The notes below the pieces were generated by a model. The model was not told the origin of the DNA, made no database searches, and worked only from the letters and a program-made list of their open reading frames with translations. From NCBI RefSeq assembly GCF_000426305.1, contig NZ_KE384520.1, positions 65,427-129,426 of the forward strand: 64,000 bases of DNA. Reading direction: 5' to 3'. Of this stretch, positions 37,739 to 47,552 are shown in pieces. Source of the stretch: Anaerovorax odorimutans DSM 5092 (GTDB lineage: Bacteria > Bacillota > Clostridia > Peptostreptococcales > Anaerovoracaceae). Made by a program: the position numbers and the translations under genes. Within the stretch, counting starts at the first letter, position 1, and each line of letters starts with the position of its first letter.

Positions 37739-38446
37739 TTAGCAGCTGGTCTTATTAGTTATATGGTCTTTATATTTATCAATATATAATTCTCCAGAAG
37801 AATCTAAAGCAGCATAAAATACTTCGGATATATCCCTAACTCCTGAACTTTTTAGTTCAGAGAATAGCCAAATCTTGTCTTTATTAATTTGTTTTAAATT
37901 TTTATCAATAACTAAGCCATTATAAATAAGCTCAGTACCAAGACCGCTGTAATCAGTTTTTATTTGCATATCTTTCGGCGTAAGAGGTTGATATTGTGAT
38001 TTTTTAAGAACAGATAAGTTCCCGCTTGTTTCTAATACGGCAAATTCTATTTCTGATAAATTAAAAGCTCCTTTTTCCCTTAGCTGTTCCTTAAGATCAT
38101 CAATTCTGTATCTCATCTTTTTCATAGAATCCTCCATGATAAGACCGTTCATTATTACAATAGTTGGTTCTCCATTTATATATTTAGATGCATCTCTCCA
38201 TTTTATTGTGATTAATTGCATAGCTAATACTGCTGCAATCCAAGTTACTAATCCAACCCAATGAGCCCACGTTCTGCTTGTTAAATCAGTAGTAAGTGTA
38301 GCAGCAATGGAGCCAACTGTGATTCCAAGTATATAATCAAAAAATGTTAATTGACTTATTTGCTGTTTCCCTAAAAGTCTTGTAAATATTAATAGTGTAA
38401 AAAAACCTATTAAGGCTCTTACTACTACTACTAATCCTTCATTCAA
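37739..38446 (-). CDS. DUF421 (YetF/YkjA-like) membrane protein
   Basis: This protein of about 235 residues has three N-terminal helices (VVRALIGFFTLLIFTRLLG; FFDYILGITVGSIAAT) and two cytoplasmic alpha/beta units typical of the YetF family (LNEGLV, GEPTIVIMNGLIMEDSM, ELIYNGLVIDKNLKQI). Relatives have roles in spore germination or the membrane. I prefer TTG 38446, eight bases after AGAGG, over GTG 38455, which abuts the ribosome site. It is followed by the DUF4363 gene. Confidence 0.85.
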   Translation of the reverse strand: MNEGLVVVVRALIGFFTLLIFTRLLGKQQISQLTFFDYILGITVGSIAATLTTDLTSRTWAHWVGLVTWIAAVLAMQLITIKWRDASKYINGEPTIVIMNGLIMEDSMKKMRYRIDDLKEQLREKGAFNLSEIEFAVLETSGNLSVLKKSQYQPLTPKDMQIKTDYSGLGTELIYNGLVIDKNLKQINKDKIWLFSELKSSGVRDISEVFYAALDSSGELYIDKYKDHITNKTSC

Positions 38447-39376
38447 ATTTATCACCTCTATATGATTTTTACTTAGTATTTACCAATCTATACTAAGTAT
38501 ACTTATTATGGGAAATTCAGTGTTGAATTATAAATTAAATAACATAACCATTGTAATTTCAACAATTTTAAATTAGGCAGAAGAAACATAATGCATATTA
38601 TTGTAAACTGTCATGAATAACGTTAATTTAAGTAAAAATTTTAGCTAAAAAAGGTGTAGATCTCATTTTTATCAGCTTTAAATATAGCTTTTCCAATATA
38701 AGCTGAATATCAAAAAGATAATAAAAAATAACTAAATATTAAAATACTAATTTAATTACATAAAAATATCTCTTATTTTATTGTCCAATTTTAAAGTATA
38801 TTTAATTATTTCTTTTATTATAAAAATAGATAAAACATTGTAAAAATAGAGATTTCATCAAAATAAACGTATATCGAAAATAAACGATTAATATTGAAAA
38901 ATAAATAAAAATTAAATACTTTGTAATTAAATAGGATTATTTCTGAGTTTGTGTAATGATATGAATACTTAAGTTATAAAAATCACATACATAAGTGAAC
39001 TCTGGTTATAAAAGTTAGTGATTCTTAATATATAAAGATAAAATATAACTCTTTTATTTTGAAATGATTTTATTTTTACTATAAAAGATATTTCTTTAAA
39101 AAGTATTGAGAAATTACTGAAATTACTGAAAAATTAAACTGTATAACCTCATGTAAAGGGTTTGTTTTGCTAAAATTTTGAAAATTATATATAATTTAAT
39201 CATAAAAAATACAAAAAACTTGTTTGAATATTAAAAAAATTATAGTAATATATTAATAATACATTGTTAAAAATTTATTGAGAGGAAAATTAGAAAAGGA
39301 GTGTTAGTGTTTAAGGGAAAAAGCCGAAATGTTTTAGCATAAAATTAAGTACTTTGTTTTATGGAGGAAAAATTGA
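38447..39376 (+). promoter_or_regulatory. 930-base gap upstream of the hydrogenase operon
   Basis: This is the longest gap in the window and very AT-rich. It contains a small stem without a T-run (TCAGCTT / AAGCTGA, 38672-38706) and a half-match to a Rex site (TTGTTAA, 39264-39270). It also has an 11-codon ORF behind AAAAGGAG (GTG 39307 to TAA 39342). None is convincing alone. A regulated hydrogenase promoter is expected here. Confidence 0.3.
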
Positions 39377-39865
39377 ATGGAAAAATTAATTACAGATGAT
39401 GCTTTGTATCATAAGATTGACGAAATTATCGCAATGCATGGAGCAAGTAAGCATAATTTACTTGCAATATTGCTTGAAGTTCAGGAAATCAATCCAAATC
39501 ATTACATTTCAAAAGATGAAGTGATCTATATCAGCAAAAAGCTTGATACTCATGTTAGTAATGTTTTTAATGTTATGTCTTTCTATTCTGCATTGTCAGA
39601 CAAACCAAAAGGAAGATATGTGATTCAGATATGCAACAGCACCTGCTGCAAGGTTTCAAAATATGAAAAATTGCAGGAAATGATTGAAAAAGAGCTAAAA
39701 ATTAAGGTTGGAGAAACAACTTCAGATGGAATGTTTTCACTCGAATATAGTTCGTGCTTCGGGGCTTGCGATATATCACCGGCTATAAAAATTGGTCATG
39801 AGGTATATGGAATGCTTGATCAATTAAAGTTGAAACGAATAATTGAAAGTTATAGAGGTAATTAG
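39377..39865 (+). CDS. NuoE-like [2Fe-2S] subunit of NAD-linked [FeFe]-hydrogenase
   Basis: This 162-residue thioredoxin-fold subunit corresponds to HydC/HndA. The [2Fe-2S] ligands are visible in ICNSTCCKVS and SSCFGACD. The N-terminal helical part (LLAILLEVQEINPNHYISKDE) is also typical. It passes electrons between the NuoF-like flavin subunit and the hydrogenase. First gene of a three-gene operon; GGAGG precedes the ATG. Confidence 0.93.
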   Translation: MEKLITDDALYHKIDEIIAMHGASKHNLLAILLEVQEINPNHYISKDEVIYISKKLDTHVSNVFNVMSFYSALSDKPKGRYVIQICNSTCCKVSKYEKLQEMIEKELKIKVGETTSDGMFSLEYSSCFGACDISPAIKIGHEVYGMLDQLKLKRIIESYRGN

Positions 39866-39866
39866 T

Positions 39867-41123
39867 ATGGATAAGTCAGTAAGCATTGTTTCTAAGAATT
39901 TTAAAAAAATAAAAGTAGATACAATTGACGATTATTTAGAAGTTGGAGGATATGAATCTTTAAAGAAAGCATTGTCAATTGAGCCATCAGAGATTATTGA
40001 AATGGTTAAATCATCAGGTCTTAAAGGGAGAGGTGGGGCAGCATTCCCTACAGGGAAAAAGTGGGAACAAGCCTCGAAAGTTGAAGGTGATACTTACATT
40101 CTTTGCAATGCAGATGAAGGAGAACCATCTACTTTTAAAGACAGGTATTTTCTTGAATATGACCCTTATAGAATCATTGAAGGAATGACCATAGCAGCTT
40201 ATGCTGTGGGTGGAAGAGAAGGAATAATATATATAAGAGAAGAATATGGAAGAATAAGAGAAATAATGAAGAAGGCAATTGCAAATGCAAAGGCTGGGGG
40301 ATATTTAGGAGAAAATATATTAGGAAGTAACTTGAGCTTTGATATTAAAGTTGTATCAGGCGCAGGAGCATTTATATGCGGTGAAACAACTGCTTTAATT
40401 GAATCTATAGAAGGAAGAGGTGGAAGACCTAGAATTAAAGTAAAACGTACAGCTGAGGCTGGATTGTTTGATAAACCTACTTTGGCAAACAACATAGAAT
40501 CATATGGTGTTGTTACTACGCTGCTTTCAGAAGATGCAGAAAAATATTTAAATTGTGGAACTTCAATAAGTAAAGGTACAAAGATTATCAGTTTGTGCGG
40601 AAATGTTGAAAAACCAGGCGTTTATGAAGTCCCGTTTGGTATAACTTTAAGAGAAATTATATATGACCTTGGAGGAGGCATTAAAGATGGTAGACATTTT
40701 AAATTTGCACAAGTCGGTGGAGCATCTGGTCCTCTTGTTCCAAAGTCTATGCTTGATATTAAATATAGTTATGAAGATTTTAAGGAAAAAGATTTTAGTA
40801 TTGGCTCCGGGGCAGTTTTAGTTGCTGATGATACAAACCGTATTTCAGAATTTATGGTAACTGTTCAGGAGTTTTTTGCACATGAAAGCTGTGGAAAATG
40901 TACGCCATGTCGAGAAGGAAACAGACAGCTGCTTAAGATAGCACATCGGTTTGCTGAAAGAAAAGGTGAAATGGAAGATATTTATAAAATTCAACGATTG
41001 GCTAATATAATGCAAAAATGTTCGTTTTGCGGTCTTGGAACCGCAGCACCTACAGTAATGGTAACTGCAATAAAGCATTTTTATGACGATTTGAAAGAAA
41101 ACATGGTTGAAAATAAAATATAG
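39867..41123 (+). CDS. NuoF-like NAD-binding flavoprotein subunit of the hydrogenase
   Basis: This 418-residue subunit corresponds to HydB/HndC and holds FMN, the NAD site and a [4Fe-4S] cluster. Motifs are GLKGRGGAAFPTGKKW, CNADEGEPSTFKDRYFLE, GAGAYICGE-like GAGAFICGETTALIES, and ESCGKCTPCREGNRQL. The separate N-terminal [2Fe-2S] domain and C-terminal 2x[4Fe-4S] domain of Thermotoga HydB are absent, so it is the short NuoF-like form. I start it at ATG 39867, one base after the previous stop; the TTG 24 bases upstream has no ribosome site. Confidence 0.92.
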   Translation: MDKSVSIVSKNFKKIKVDTIDDYLEVGGYESLKKALSIEPSEIIEMVKSSGLKGRGGAAFPTGKKWEQASKVEGDTYILCNADEGEPSTFKDRYFLEYDPYRIIEGMTIAAYAVGGREGIIYIREEYGRIREIMKKAIANAKAGGYLGENILGSNLSFDIKVVSGAGAFICGETTALIESIEGRGGRPRIKVKRTAEAGLFDKPTLANNIESYGVVTTLLSEDAEKYLNCGTSISKGTKIISLCGNVEKPGVYEVPFGITLREIIYDLGGGIKDGRHFKFAQVGGASGPLVPKSMLDIKYSYEDFKEKDFSIGSGAVLVADDTNRISEFMVTVQEFFAHESCGKCTPCREGNRQLLKIAHRFAERKGEMEDIYKIQRLANIMQKCSFCGLGTAAPTVMVTAIKHFYDDLKENMVENKI

Positions 41124-41134
41124 GAGAGATTAAC

Positions 41135-42865
41135 ATGAAAACATGTACTTTGTCAATAAATAATAAGCAAATAACAGTACCGGAGGAAACGACTATATTA
41201 GAAGCGGCAAAAAAACTAAATATTAATATTCCTACCTTATGCTATCATCCTGATCAAAAAGTAAAAGCAAACTGTAGAATCTGTTTAGTGCATGATAAAA
41301 GTTCAGATAAGTTTGTAACGGCCTGTTCCACAAAGGTAACAGATGGAGCTGAAATTTTGACAAATACGCAGGAAGTAAGAGATTTACAAAAAGGCGTGTT
41401 GGAATTAATTATAGCAAATCATCCAAATGATTGTCTAAATTGTATTCGATCTGGATCATGCAGCCTTCAAGATTTATGCAGGAGATTCAATATTAATAAC
41501 AGCGATATGATTAATAACATTGATACTTATGTAATTGATAATACTTCAGGTGTATTGGTAAGAGACCGTAATAAGTGCATCAAATGCATGAGATGTGTAG
41601 AAGTTTGCCAGGAAACACAGATGGTAGGTGTTTTAAGTCCTTATAACAGATCGGTAAATACTAATGTAGGGGCTGGTTTTAATACTAATCTTGATAAGAC
41701 ACTCTGTACTTTTTGTGGACAATGTTCAAGTGTCTGTCCAGTTGGAGCAATATATGAAAATGATGAGACTGAAAAAGCTTGGGAAGCAATAAATGATCCA
41801 AACAAGCATGTTGTTGTTCAAGTAGCTCCCGCAGTGCGAGTTGCCCTTGGTGATGAACTTGGTATTTCAAGGGGAGAAGAAGTAACTGGAAAAATGATAA
41901 CTGCTCTTAGAATGTTAGGCTTTGATAAGGTTTTTGATACAAACTTTACTGCTGATTTAACAATATTAGAAGAAGGAAATGAACTTCTTCATAGGATTAA
42001 AACTGGAGGTACACTGCCTTTAATAACATCATGCAGTCCCGGATGGATAAATTATGCGGAAGGATTTTTCCCTGATTTATTAGAGCATGTGTCAACATGT
42101 AAGTCTCCGCAACAAATGTTTGGAGCAGTTGCTAAAACTTACTATGCAAAAAAGATGGATATTGATCCAGCAAAGGTTTTCGTTATTTCAATTATGCCAT
42201 GTACTGCGAAAAAATTTGAAGCTGCAAGACCTGATATTAATTCCAGCGGATTTAGGGATGTGGACGTTGTTTTGACCACAAGAGAGTTGACAAGAATGAT
42301 TAAAAGCGCAGGTATTGATTTTGCAGATCTTGAAGATGAGGAATTTGATACATTGATGGGAACTTCAACTGGTGCTGCTGTAATTTTTGGTGCAACCGGC
42401 GGTGTTATGGAAGCTGCACTCAGAACGGTATATGAAAAGGTTACAGGAGAAATTCTAACAGATATTGATTTTCATGATGTCAGAGGTTTTGATGGTATAA
42501 AAGAAGCAACTGTTGATTTAGCAGGAACTTCTGTTAAGGTTGCTGTAGCTCATGGATTAAGTAATGCGTATAAGTTGATGGAAGAGGTTAAAAAAGGTAA
42601 CTCGGAATATGCTTTTATAGAAATAATGGCTTGCACAGGTGGATGTTTAGGCGGAGGAGGTCAACCGGTAAGATCAACTAAATTAGTAAAGGCTCGCAGA
42701 ATGGATTCTATTTATAGAATAGATAGAGAAATGCCAATCAGAAAATCACATGAAAACCCTGAAGTAATACAATTGTACGAAGACTTCTTAGGAAATCCAA
42801 ACAGCCATCTTGCACATGAATTACTCCATACACATTATAAGAAAAGATCAGATGAATTAGTATAA
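41135..42865 (+). CDS. hydA: [FeFe]-hydrogenase catalytic subunit (trimeric, NAD-linked type)
   Basis: This 576-residue enzyme makes or consumes H2. In order it has an N-terminal [2Fe-2S] domain (Cys36, 47, 50, 64), a His-Cys [4Fe-4S] site (His96, Cys100, 103, 109) and two ferredoxin clusters (148-158 and 191-201). The H-cluster domain carries L1 TSCSPGW (Cys300), L2 MPCTAKK (Cys356) and L3 MACTGGCLGGGGQP (Cys500, 504). The Ser after TSC and the MPCTAKK form match bifurcating or NAD-linked hydrogenases rather than ferredoxin-only ones. It probably couples NADH and ferredoxin to H2. AGGAGAG precedes the ATG. Confidence 0.96.
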   Translation: MKTCTLSINNKQITVPEETTILEAAKKLNINIPTLCYHPDQKVKANCRICLVHDKSSDKFVTACSTKVTDGAEILTNTQEVRDLQKGVLELIIANHPNDCLNCIRSGSCSLQDLCRRFNINNSDMINNIDTYVIDNTSGVLVRDRNKCIKCMRCVEVCQETQMVGVLSPYNRSVNTNVGAGFNTNLDKTLCTFCGQCSSVCPVGAIYENDETEKAWEAINDPNKHVVVQVAPAVRVALGDELGISRGEEVTGKMITALRMLGFDKVFDTNFTADLTILEEGNELLHRIKTGGTLPLITSCSPGWINYAEGFFPDLLEHVSTCKSPQQMFGAVAKTYYAKKMDIDPAKVFVISIMPCTAKKFEAARPDINSSGFRDVDVVLTTRELTRMIKSAGIDFADLEDEEFDTLMGTSTGAAVIFGATGGVMEAALRTVYEKVTGEILTDIDFHDVRGFDGIKEATVDLAGTSVKVAVAHGLSNAYKLMEEVKKGNSEYAFIEIMACTGGCLGGGGQPVRSTKLVKARRMDSIYRIDREMPIRKSHENPEVIQLYEDFLGNPNSHLAHELLHTHYKKRSDELV

Positions 42866-42926
42866 AATTAAAGCATTATATACTTTTTAGATATAAAAAT
42901 ATAAGGTAAATAATATTAAATAGAAA

Positions 42927-42957
42927 TACCGTACAGTTTTTTGTTGTACGGTATTTT
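42927..42957 (+). terminator. terminator of the hydrogenase operon
   Basis: ATACCGTACA / TGTACGGTAT arms flank a TTTT-rich loop; T-rich sequence follows. Confidence 0.8.
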
Positions 42958-43033
42958 AATAATTAGATTAAAATTATCATTTTATACTGCAAAACATATA
43001 CTAAATTATAAAAAGTATATGGAGGTTTTTATA

Positions 43034-43648
43034 GTGTTTCATAAAATGGATCAAACATTATCAAATGATAACTATATTACATATGATCAAATGAATATAA
43101 TAATTGCTTTTCAAAAACTATGGTTAAATATTGCTAGCTGGATGAGGACGTATATAAAAGCTTTAATTTATGATACGAAAAATTTAAAATCAGTTGCTAA
43201 TTATTTAATTAATATACCAAGGGAATTTTATAATACTTTTAGTATATTTTATGGCACTGAAGCTGCACAAAGATTAATGGATATTTTAACGGAATTTATT
43301 AAAACTGCTATGAGTGTAGTGGAATCTATGAAATATGGTGATAAAGTATTAACGAATTCAAAAATAATTAAATGGTATAAAACAGCAGATGAATTAGCAT
43401 CATTATTAGCTAGGATAAATATATATTGGGATGAAAAACATTGGAAATATTTACTCTATCAATATATTAAATTAAAAATCGATGAAGTTAGTGCAGTAAT
43501 AAATGAAAATTATGATGAGGAAATTGTAACATATAATATGATTGAAGATGTTATTTTTTTAATAGCAAGTTACATGGCAAGAGGTATTATTTCATCTAGC
43601 ATAACACAAGATTCTATCAATAATACAACAAATAACAGCATATTGTAA
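43034..43648 (+). CDS. uncharacterised clostridial helical protein (often mislabelled acetylglutamate kinase)
   Basis: This 204-residue helical soluble protein has no signal. It resembles a Clostridia family whose members begin with a variable segment followed by AFQKLWLNIASWMRTYI and contain WYKTADELASLLARINIYW and YMARGI near the end. That family is often labelled acetylglutamate kinase in public annotation, but I see no amino-acid-kinase nucleotide loop, so the label is unlikely. I start it at GTG 43034 after GGAGG; the track up to 42941 lacks a site. Function is unknown. Confidence 0.75.
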   Translation: MFHKMDQTLSNDNYITYDQMNIIIAFQKLWLNIASWMRTYIKALIYDTKNLKSVANYLINIPREFYNTFSIFYGTEAAQRLMDILTEFIKTAMSVVESMKYGDKVLTNSKIIKWYKTADELASLLARINIYWDEKHWKYLLYQYIKLKIDEVSAVINENYDEEIVTYNMIEDVIFLIASYMARGIISSSITQDSINNTTNNSIL

Positions 43649-43689
43649 ATAGGCGATTGCTGTTGAAAAATAAGTAATCTTGACGATAT

Positions 43690-44556
43690 TTATGCGTTGA
43701 CTATTTCTCCTCCGTTAATATGAATAGTTTGTCCTGTAATATAAGAAGCGGCATCAGATGCAAGGAAAACATAAGCTCCTGCACATTCCACAGGTTGACC
43801 AGCTCTCCCCATAGGAGTATTTGCACCGAACTTGGAAACTTTTTCTTCACTAAAACTTGAAGGAATAAGTGGTGTCCAAATAGGTCCGGGAGCTACTGCA
43901 TTTACACGGATTCCAGATTTAGATTTAGCAAGGGATGTGGCAAGAGAGCGTGTAAAAGCTACTAAAGCTCCTTTAGTCATAGAATAATCAATTAAGGTTT
44001 CATTTCCGTGAAAAGCTACTACAGAAGTTGTATTTATAATACTGCAACCGGATTTAAGATGTGGAAGTGCAGCTTTGGTCATATGAAAAGTACCATATAC
44101 ATTGGTTTTAAAGGTTTTATCAAATTGCTCTTCAGAAATAAGCTCAAGTTTTTGAGCTTCATATTGAACGGCTGCATTATTTACAAGTATATCCAGTTTA
44201 TTAAAATGATTGATTGTTTCAGAGATAACTCTTTGACATTCAGTTTCTAAAGATAAATCTGCCTGTATGACTAGGCATTCTCTTTGAACCGCTTCTATTA
44301 TATCTCTGACGGTTTGAGCGTCTTTTTTTTCATTATAATAAGCAATTACAATATTAGCACCTTGCTTTGCAAATGCTAAAGCTACAGCTTTGCCAATACC
44401 GCTGTCACCACCGGTTATAATGGCAACTTTATCTTGCAATAAAGTACCCCTTGTAAGATAACTGTCATTATCATAAATCGGAAATGGAATCATTGCATAT
44501 TCAAGACCTGGATGCTGGTCTTGGTGCTGCGGTGGAAATGAAGTTGGAAAAGACAT
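43690..44556 (-). CDS. short-chain dehydrogenase/reductase (general-stress type)
   Basis: This 288-residue SDR has a 45-residue N-terminal extension rich in Pro, Gln and His, then the TGGDSGIGKA nucleotide loop, NNAA, the catalytic Ser...YSMTKGAL (Tyr and Lys) and APGPIWTPLIP. This layout is typical of Bacillus YhdF/YhxC-like SDRs with sugar or alcohol substrates; the true substrate is unknown. Start 44556 follows AAAAGGAGG. Confidence 0.88.
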   Translation of the reverse strand: MSFPTSFPPQHQDQHPGLEYAMIPFPIYDNDSYLTRGTLLQDKVAIITGGDSGIGKAVALAFAKQGANIVIAYYNEKKDAQTVRDIIEAVQRECLVIQADLSLETECQRVISETINHFNKLDILVNNAAVQYEAQKLELISEEQFDKTFKTNVYGTFHMTKAALPHLKSGCSIINTTSVVAFHGNETLIDYSMTKGALVAFTRSLATSLAKSKSGIRVNAVAPGPIWTPLIPSSFSEEKVSKFGANTPMGRAGQPVECAGAYVFLASDAASYITGQTIHINGGEIVNA

Positions 44557-44728
44557 AGTTAGCCTCCTTTTATAATTTATTAAATTATTCTTATTATGTA
44601 CAAAAACATAATATCTACACATAAGTATACTTACAGATTATATTGTTTTTATATATGAATATATTATTGTGTATATTTTAATTATTATGTAGAATATAGA
44701 CAATCAATAATGAAAAGGGGTGGAAATT

Positions 44729-45448
44729 ATGAGCATATTATATTTACCGGTATTTGAAAATGAAGATGGTGTAAGAGGTTTTTTTTCAACCAAAGCGGGA
44801 GCAGCTCTTAAAAGTCCATATTATAATAAAGACGTACTAGAAGAATTATCATTGGAAGATTATAAATTAATATGGCCAAAACAAGTACATAAGGCAAATG
44901 TAGAAATTATTAAAGATATTGGCAATAAGAAGGAAGTTATAATTCCTGAAACTGATGGTTTGGTTACAAATAATCCAGATGTTTTACTGACAACCGTACA
45001 TGCTGATTGTCTTGCAGTGTATTTTTATGATAAAGAACAAAAAGCAATAGGGTTAGTACATGCAGGATGGAGAGGAACTGTAAAAGGCATATCGCAAAAT
45101 GCAGTAAAAATCATGATGTGTGAATATAACAGTAAACCTGAAGATATTATTAGTTTTATAAGTCCAGGTATAAGTAAATGCTGCTTTGAGGTAGGCAGAG
45201 AAGTATATGAAGAATTTAGGCAAAAATGGGACTTTGCAGATGAATTTGCAGAAAAAAAGGGTGAAAAGTATTATATAGATTTAAAAGGAATCAATAAAAG
45301 ACAGCTTTTGGATTTAGGAGTAAAAAATATTCAAGTCAGCAGTCATTGTACTTGTTGTAATCCAGAATTATTTTGCTCGTATAGAGGAGAAAAGGGAGTA
45401 AAGAAAAGAATGGGGGCAGGTATTTGCTTAAGTATAAAGCACCGCTAG
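44729..45448 (+). CDS. pgeF: purine nucleoside phosphorylase/laccase-domain protein (PgeF/YfiH)
   Basis: This 239-residue single-domain protein of the YfiH family has the Cu/Zn motif residues THADCLAVYF-type (VHADC), HAGWRG, and late HCTCCNPELFCSYR. Family members act on purine nucleosides and edit cell-wall precursors (PgeF). The start at 44729 follows AAAGGGGTGG; GTG 44720 lies on the site. The stop codon is inside its own terminator. Confidence 0.9.
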   Translation: MSILYLPVFENEDGVRGFFSTKAGAALKSPYYNKDVLEELSLEDYKLIWPKQVHKANVEIIKDIGNKKEVIIPETDGLVTNNPDVLLTTVHADCLAVYFYDKEQKAIGLVHAGWRGTVKGISQNAVKIMMCEYNSKPEDIISFISPGISKCCFEVGREVYEEFRQKWDFADEFAEKKGEKYYIDLKGINKRQLLDLGVKNIQVSSHCTCCNPELFCSYRGEKGVKKRMGAGICLSIKHR

Positions 45449-45463
45449 TTTTGCGGTGCTTTA
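45436..45463. terminator. bidirectional terminator overlapping the pgeF stop codon
   Basis: AAAGCACCGC / GCGGTGCTTT with an 7-base loop lies between convergent genes. Confidence 0.9.
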
Positions 45464-45466
45464 ATA

Positions 45467-47521
45467 CTAACTTCTGTATTTTCTTCGTTTGAACCTACTT
45501 AAAGCAAAAATTACTATTAACATAATTAATCCGAGTCCAATATTAATATAAACTTGTATAAGCTTGGAAGAAGATTGTTGTGATTCATGGGAATTTGATT
45601 TTTTATGCATATTATTATTATCAAAATTATTTACCATATCTTTGTTAATTCCTAAATCTGCCAATTGAGTAATTTCTTCCTCTGTTAGATCTCTTCCTTT
45701 TGCCTCGTTGACTATATTCATAACCTTTTGCATATCTACTTGTTTAGGGAGTTGATTTACATTTGTATTTGTAGATTCATCATTGCCATTATCTAAAGTA
45801 TTTTGAATATTATCATCCATAGGATTAAATGCTTTATTTCTGTCTTTTTCGTTACCATCTCCTTTTCCGCCTCCCATACTTCCTAAAGAAGAAAGATCAA
45901 TATCATCAGATGTAATTAATAGTTCGGGATTTTCGCTTTGACCTGTAGTAGTGCTTGGAATACTTCCGTCAAGTTGCCCTTTGATACTTTCGCCACGTAA
46001 TATCAATATTTGTTTTAAAGTTGCTGTTGCATTTTCATATTCTTCATAAGAACAAAGTGCGGATGAATCAGATTTTACATAACTGTTGATTCTATTTGTA
46101 AGAGTATCTATTGTAGAAGTTATTTTATCTTCTGCGAGGTAGCTATTATAAATTTCTTGTAAATAATTATGATAAAGTTTTTTATACTTTGGTATCTCAA
46201 GTAATTTACTAATAAGAGGTCTATCCGCCATATCCACCCCCGAAACAGGAGTATCTATTGGAAAATTAATAACTGTACTTGAGTCTTTGGAATGCATTCC
46301 TCCAAGGGAAAGACCATAATCCCAAGGTAAAACTGTAACTTTGCCATTATTTTCATATAAATAATAGTTTTGACACATGGTAGAAGAATAACTGTCCATA
46401 TTTACCATTACCGTGTGTGCTGCAAGGTATCTCAGTATTTGGTCTATATCAAAGTATTTTTCAAGATCTTTTCCCTCATTTAGATTTTTGATTGCAGTTA
46501 TAATTCTTTTTTTATCACTATTCGTGGTTTTGTTACCTACTGCATTATCAAAAATTCCTAAATAACTGCTAATCTCATCATCTGTATATTTTAATGTTGT
46601 GCCGCTGTTTTCACCCATTGATTTCATACCCCCATGAGTTTTGTTTTCATCATTTTGAGGTACATTTCCTTGAATATTTTCTCCCGACTTTGATATTGCT
46701 GGTGGGGACCCTGTAACATCATTTCTTTGTGGCGTATTGCCTTGATTGTTGTTTCCTGGCAATTCAGTAATATTATCTTGATTTATTTTTGCATCCATTG
46801 GCGGAGTTTTATCCTGATTTGTGTTCACGTTCATTTGAGGCATAGGTCCTTGTTTGCTATTACCTGCATCATCTTCATTTTTATCCATTTTATTGCCTAT
46901 TTCAGAAGATTTAACACTGTAAAGATGACCACTGATATCATTAAAAGTGCGCTTTTCAAAGCTATCATTATATCCTTCTAAAGCAAGATAAAACCCAAAG
47001 TTTTCACCGTTTACGCTTAAATTAGAAAAATTATATAGAGAACTGTTTACTCCTATAGAGTTCATAATATCGAAAGCTATATATTCTTTAAGATATGAAT
47101 TATCACTTAACATATTATTAAGTATAAGTGTATCCAATCCATAGCATGTCTGATTGTCAATAAATTCATCAAATTTTATTTTAAAACTGTATCTGTCACT
47201 GTTTTCATTTGATGCTATTTGGTTAAGGCTGGAATTACCTTTTGGTCTTATCCCAACATTTGAGAACTTTTTCCCATTCACAATTACATCTACCATAGTA
47301 TATTGTTCCAGAAGTGCATTTTCTATTATACTGTTCCAAGTATCATCATCAGTGATTACTTGTATATCTATAAAATCTTCATCAAATAGTTTTGCCTCAT
47401 ATTCAGATGTTGATTGCTGTTCTTTTGAATCATAAAAAAAATACATACTTACAATGCATAAAACAACAGCCAATATAATAGAGATTATTGTAATTATTTT
47501 AGTATGCTTTTCACTTAACAA
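45467..47521 (-). CDS. CotH-family kinase-like surface protein with membrane anchors
   Basis: This 684-residue protein has an N-terminal membrane helix (about 12-30) and a C-terminal one (LIQVYINIGLGLIMLIVIFAL, followed by basic residues). The CotH domain is recognised by LFDEDFIDIQVI, GIRPKGNSSL, LNNMLSD, NFSNLSVNGENFGFYLALE and VLPWDYGLSLGG. CotH proteins are atypical kinases phosphorylating spore-coat proteins, but here the domain is exported and interrupted near residues 200-310 by an Asn/Gln/Pro-rich repeat region. I start it at TTG 47521, nine bases after AAAGGAGG. It ends the VTC-DUF4956-CotH operon. Confidence 0.85.
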   Translation of the reverse strand: MLSEKHTKIITIISIILAVVLCIVSMYFFYDSKEQQSTSEYEAKLFDEDFIDIQVITDDDTWNSIIENALLEQYTMVDVIVNGKKFSNVGIRPKGNSSLNQIASNENSDRYSFKIKFDEFIDNQTCYGLDTLILNNMLSDNSYLKEYIAFDIMNSIGVNSSLYNFSNLSVNGENFGFYLALEGYNDSFEKRTFNDISGHLYSVKSSEIGNKMDKNEDDAGNSKQGPMPQMNVNTNQDKTPPMDAKINQDNITELPGNNNQGNTPQRNDVTGSPPAISKSGENIQGNVPQNDENKTHGGMKSMGENSGTTLKYTDDEISSYLGIFDNAVGNKTTNSDKKRIITAIKNLNEGKDLEKYFDIDQILRYLAAHTVMVNMDSYSSTMCQNYYLYENNGKVTVLPWDYGLSLGGMHSKDSSTVINFPIDTPVSGVDMADRPLISKLLEIPKYKKLYHNYLQEIYNSYLAEDKITSTIDTLTNRINSYVKSDSSALCSYEEYENATATLKQILILRGESIKGQLDGSIPSTTTGQSENPELLITSDDIDLSSLGSMGGGKGDGNEKDRNKAFNPMDDNIQNTLDNGNDESTNTNVNQLPKQVDMQKVMNIVNEAKGRDLTEEEITQLADLGINKDMVNNFDNNNMHKKSNSHESQQSSSKLIQVYINIGLGLIMLIVIFALSRFKRRKYRS

Positions 47522-47552
47522 GGTTAAAAACCTCCTTTCGGATGTGAGGATT

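Noticed and set aside
39264..39281. Possible Rex operator before the hydrogenase
   Set aside because: Only one half (TTGTTAA) fits; the second half does not match TTAACAA.
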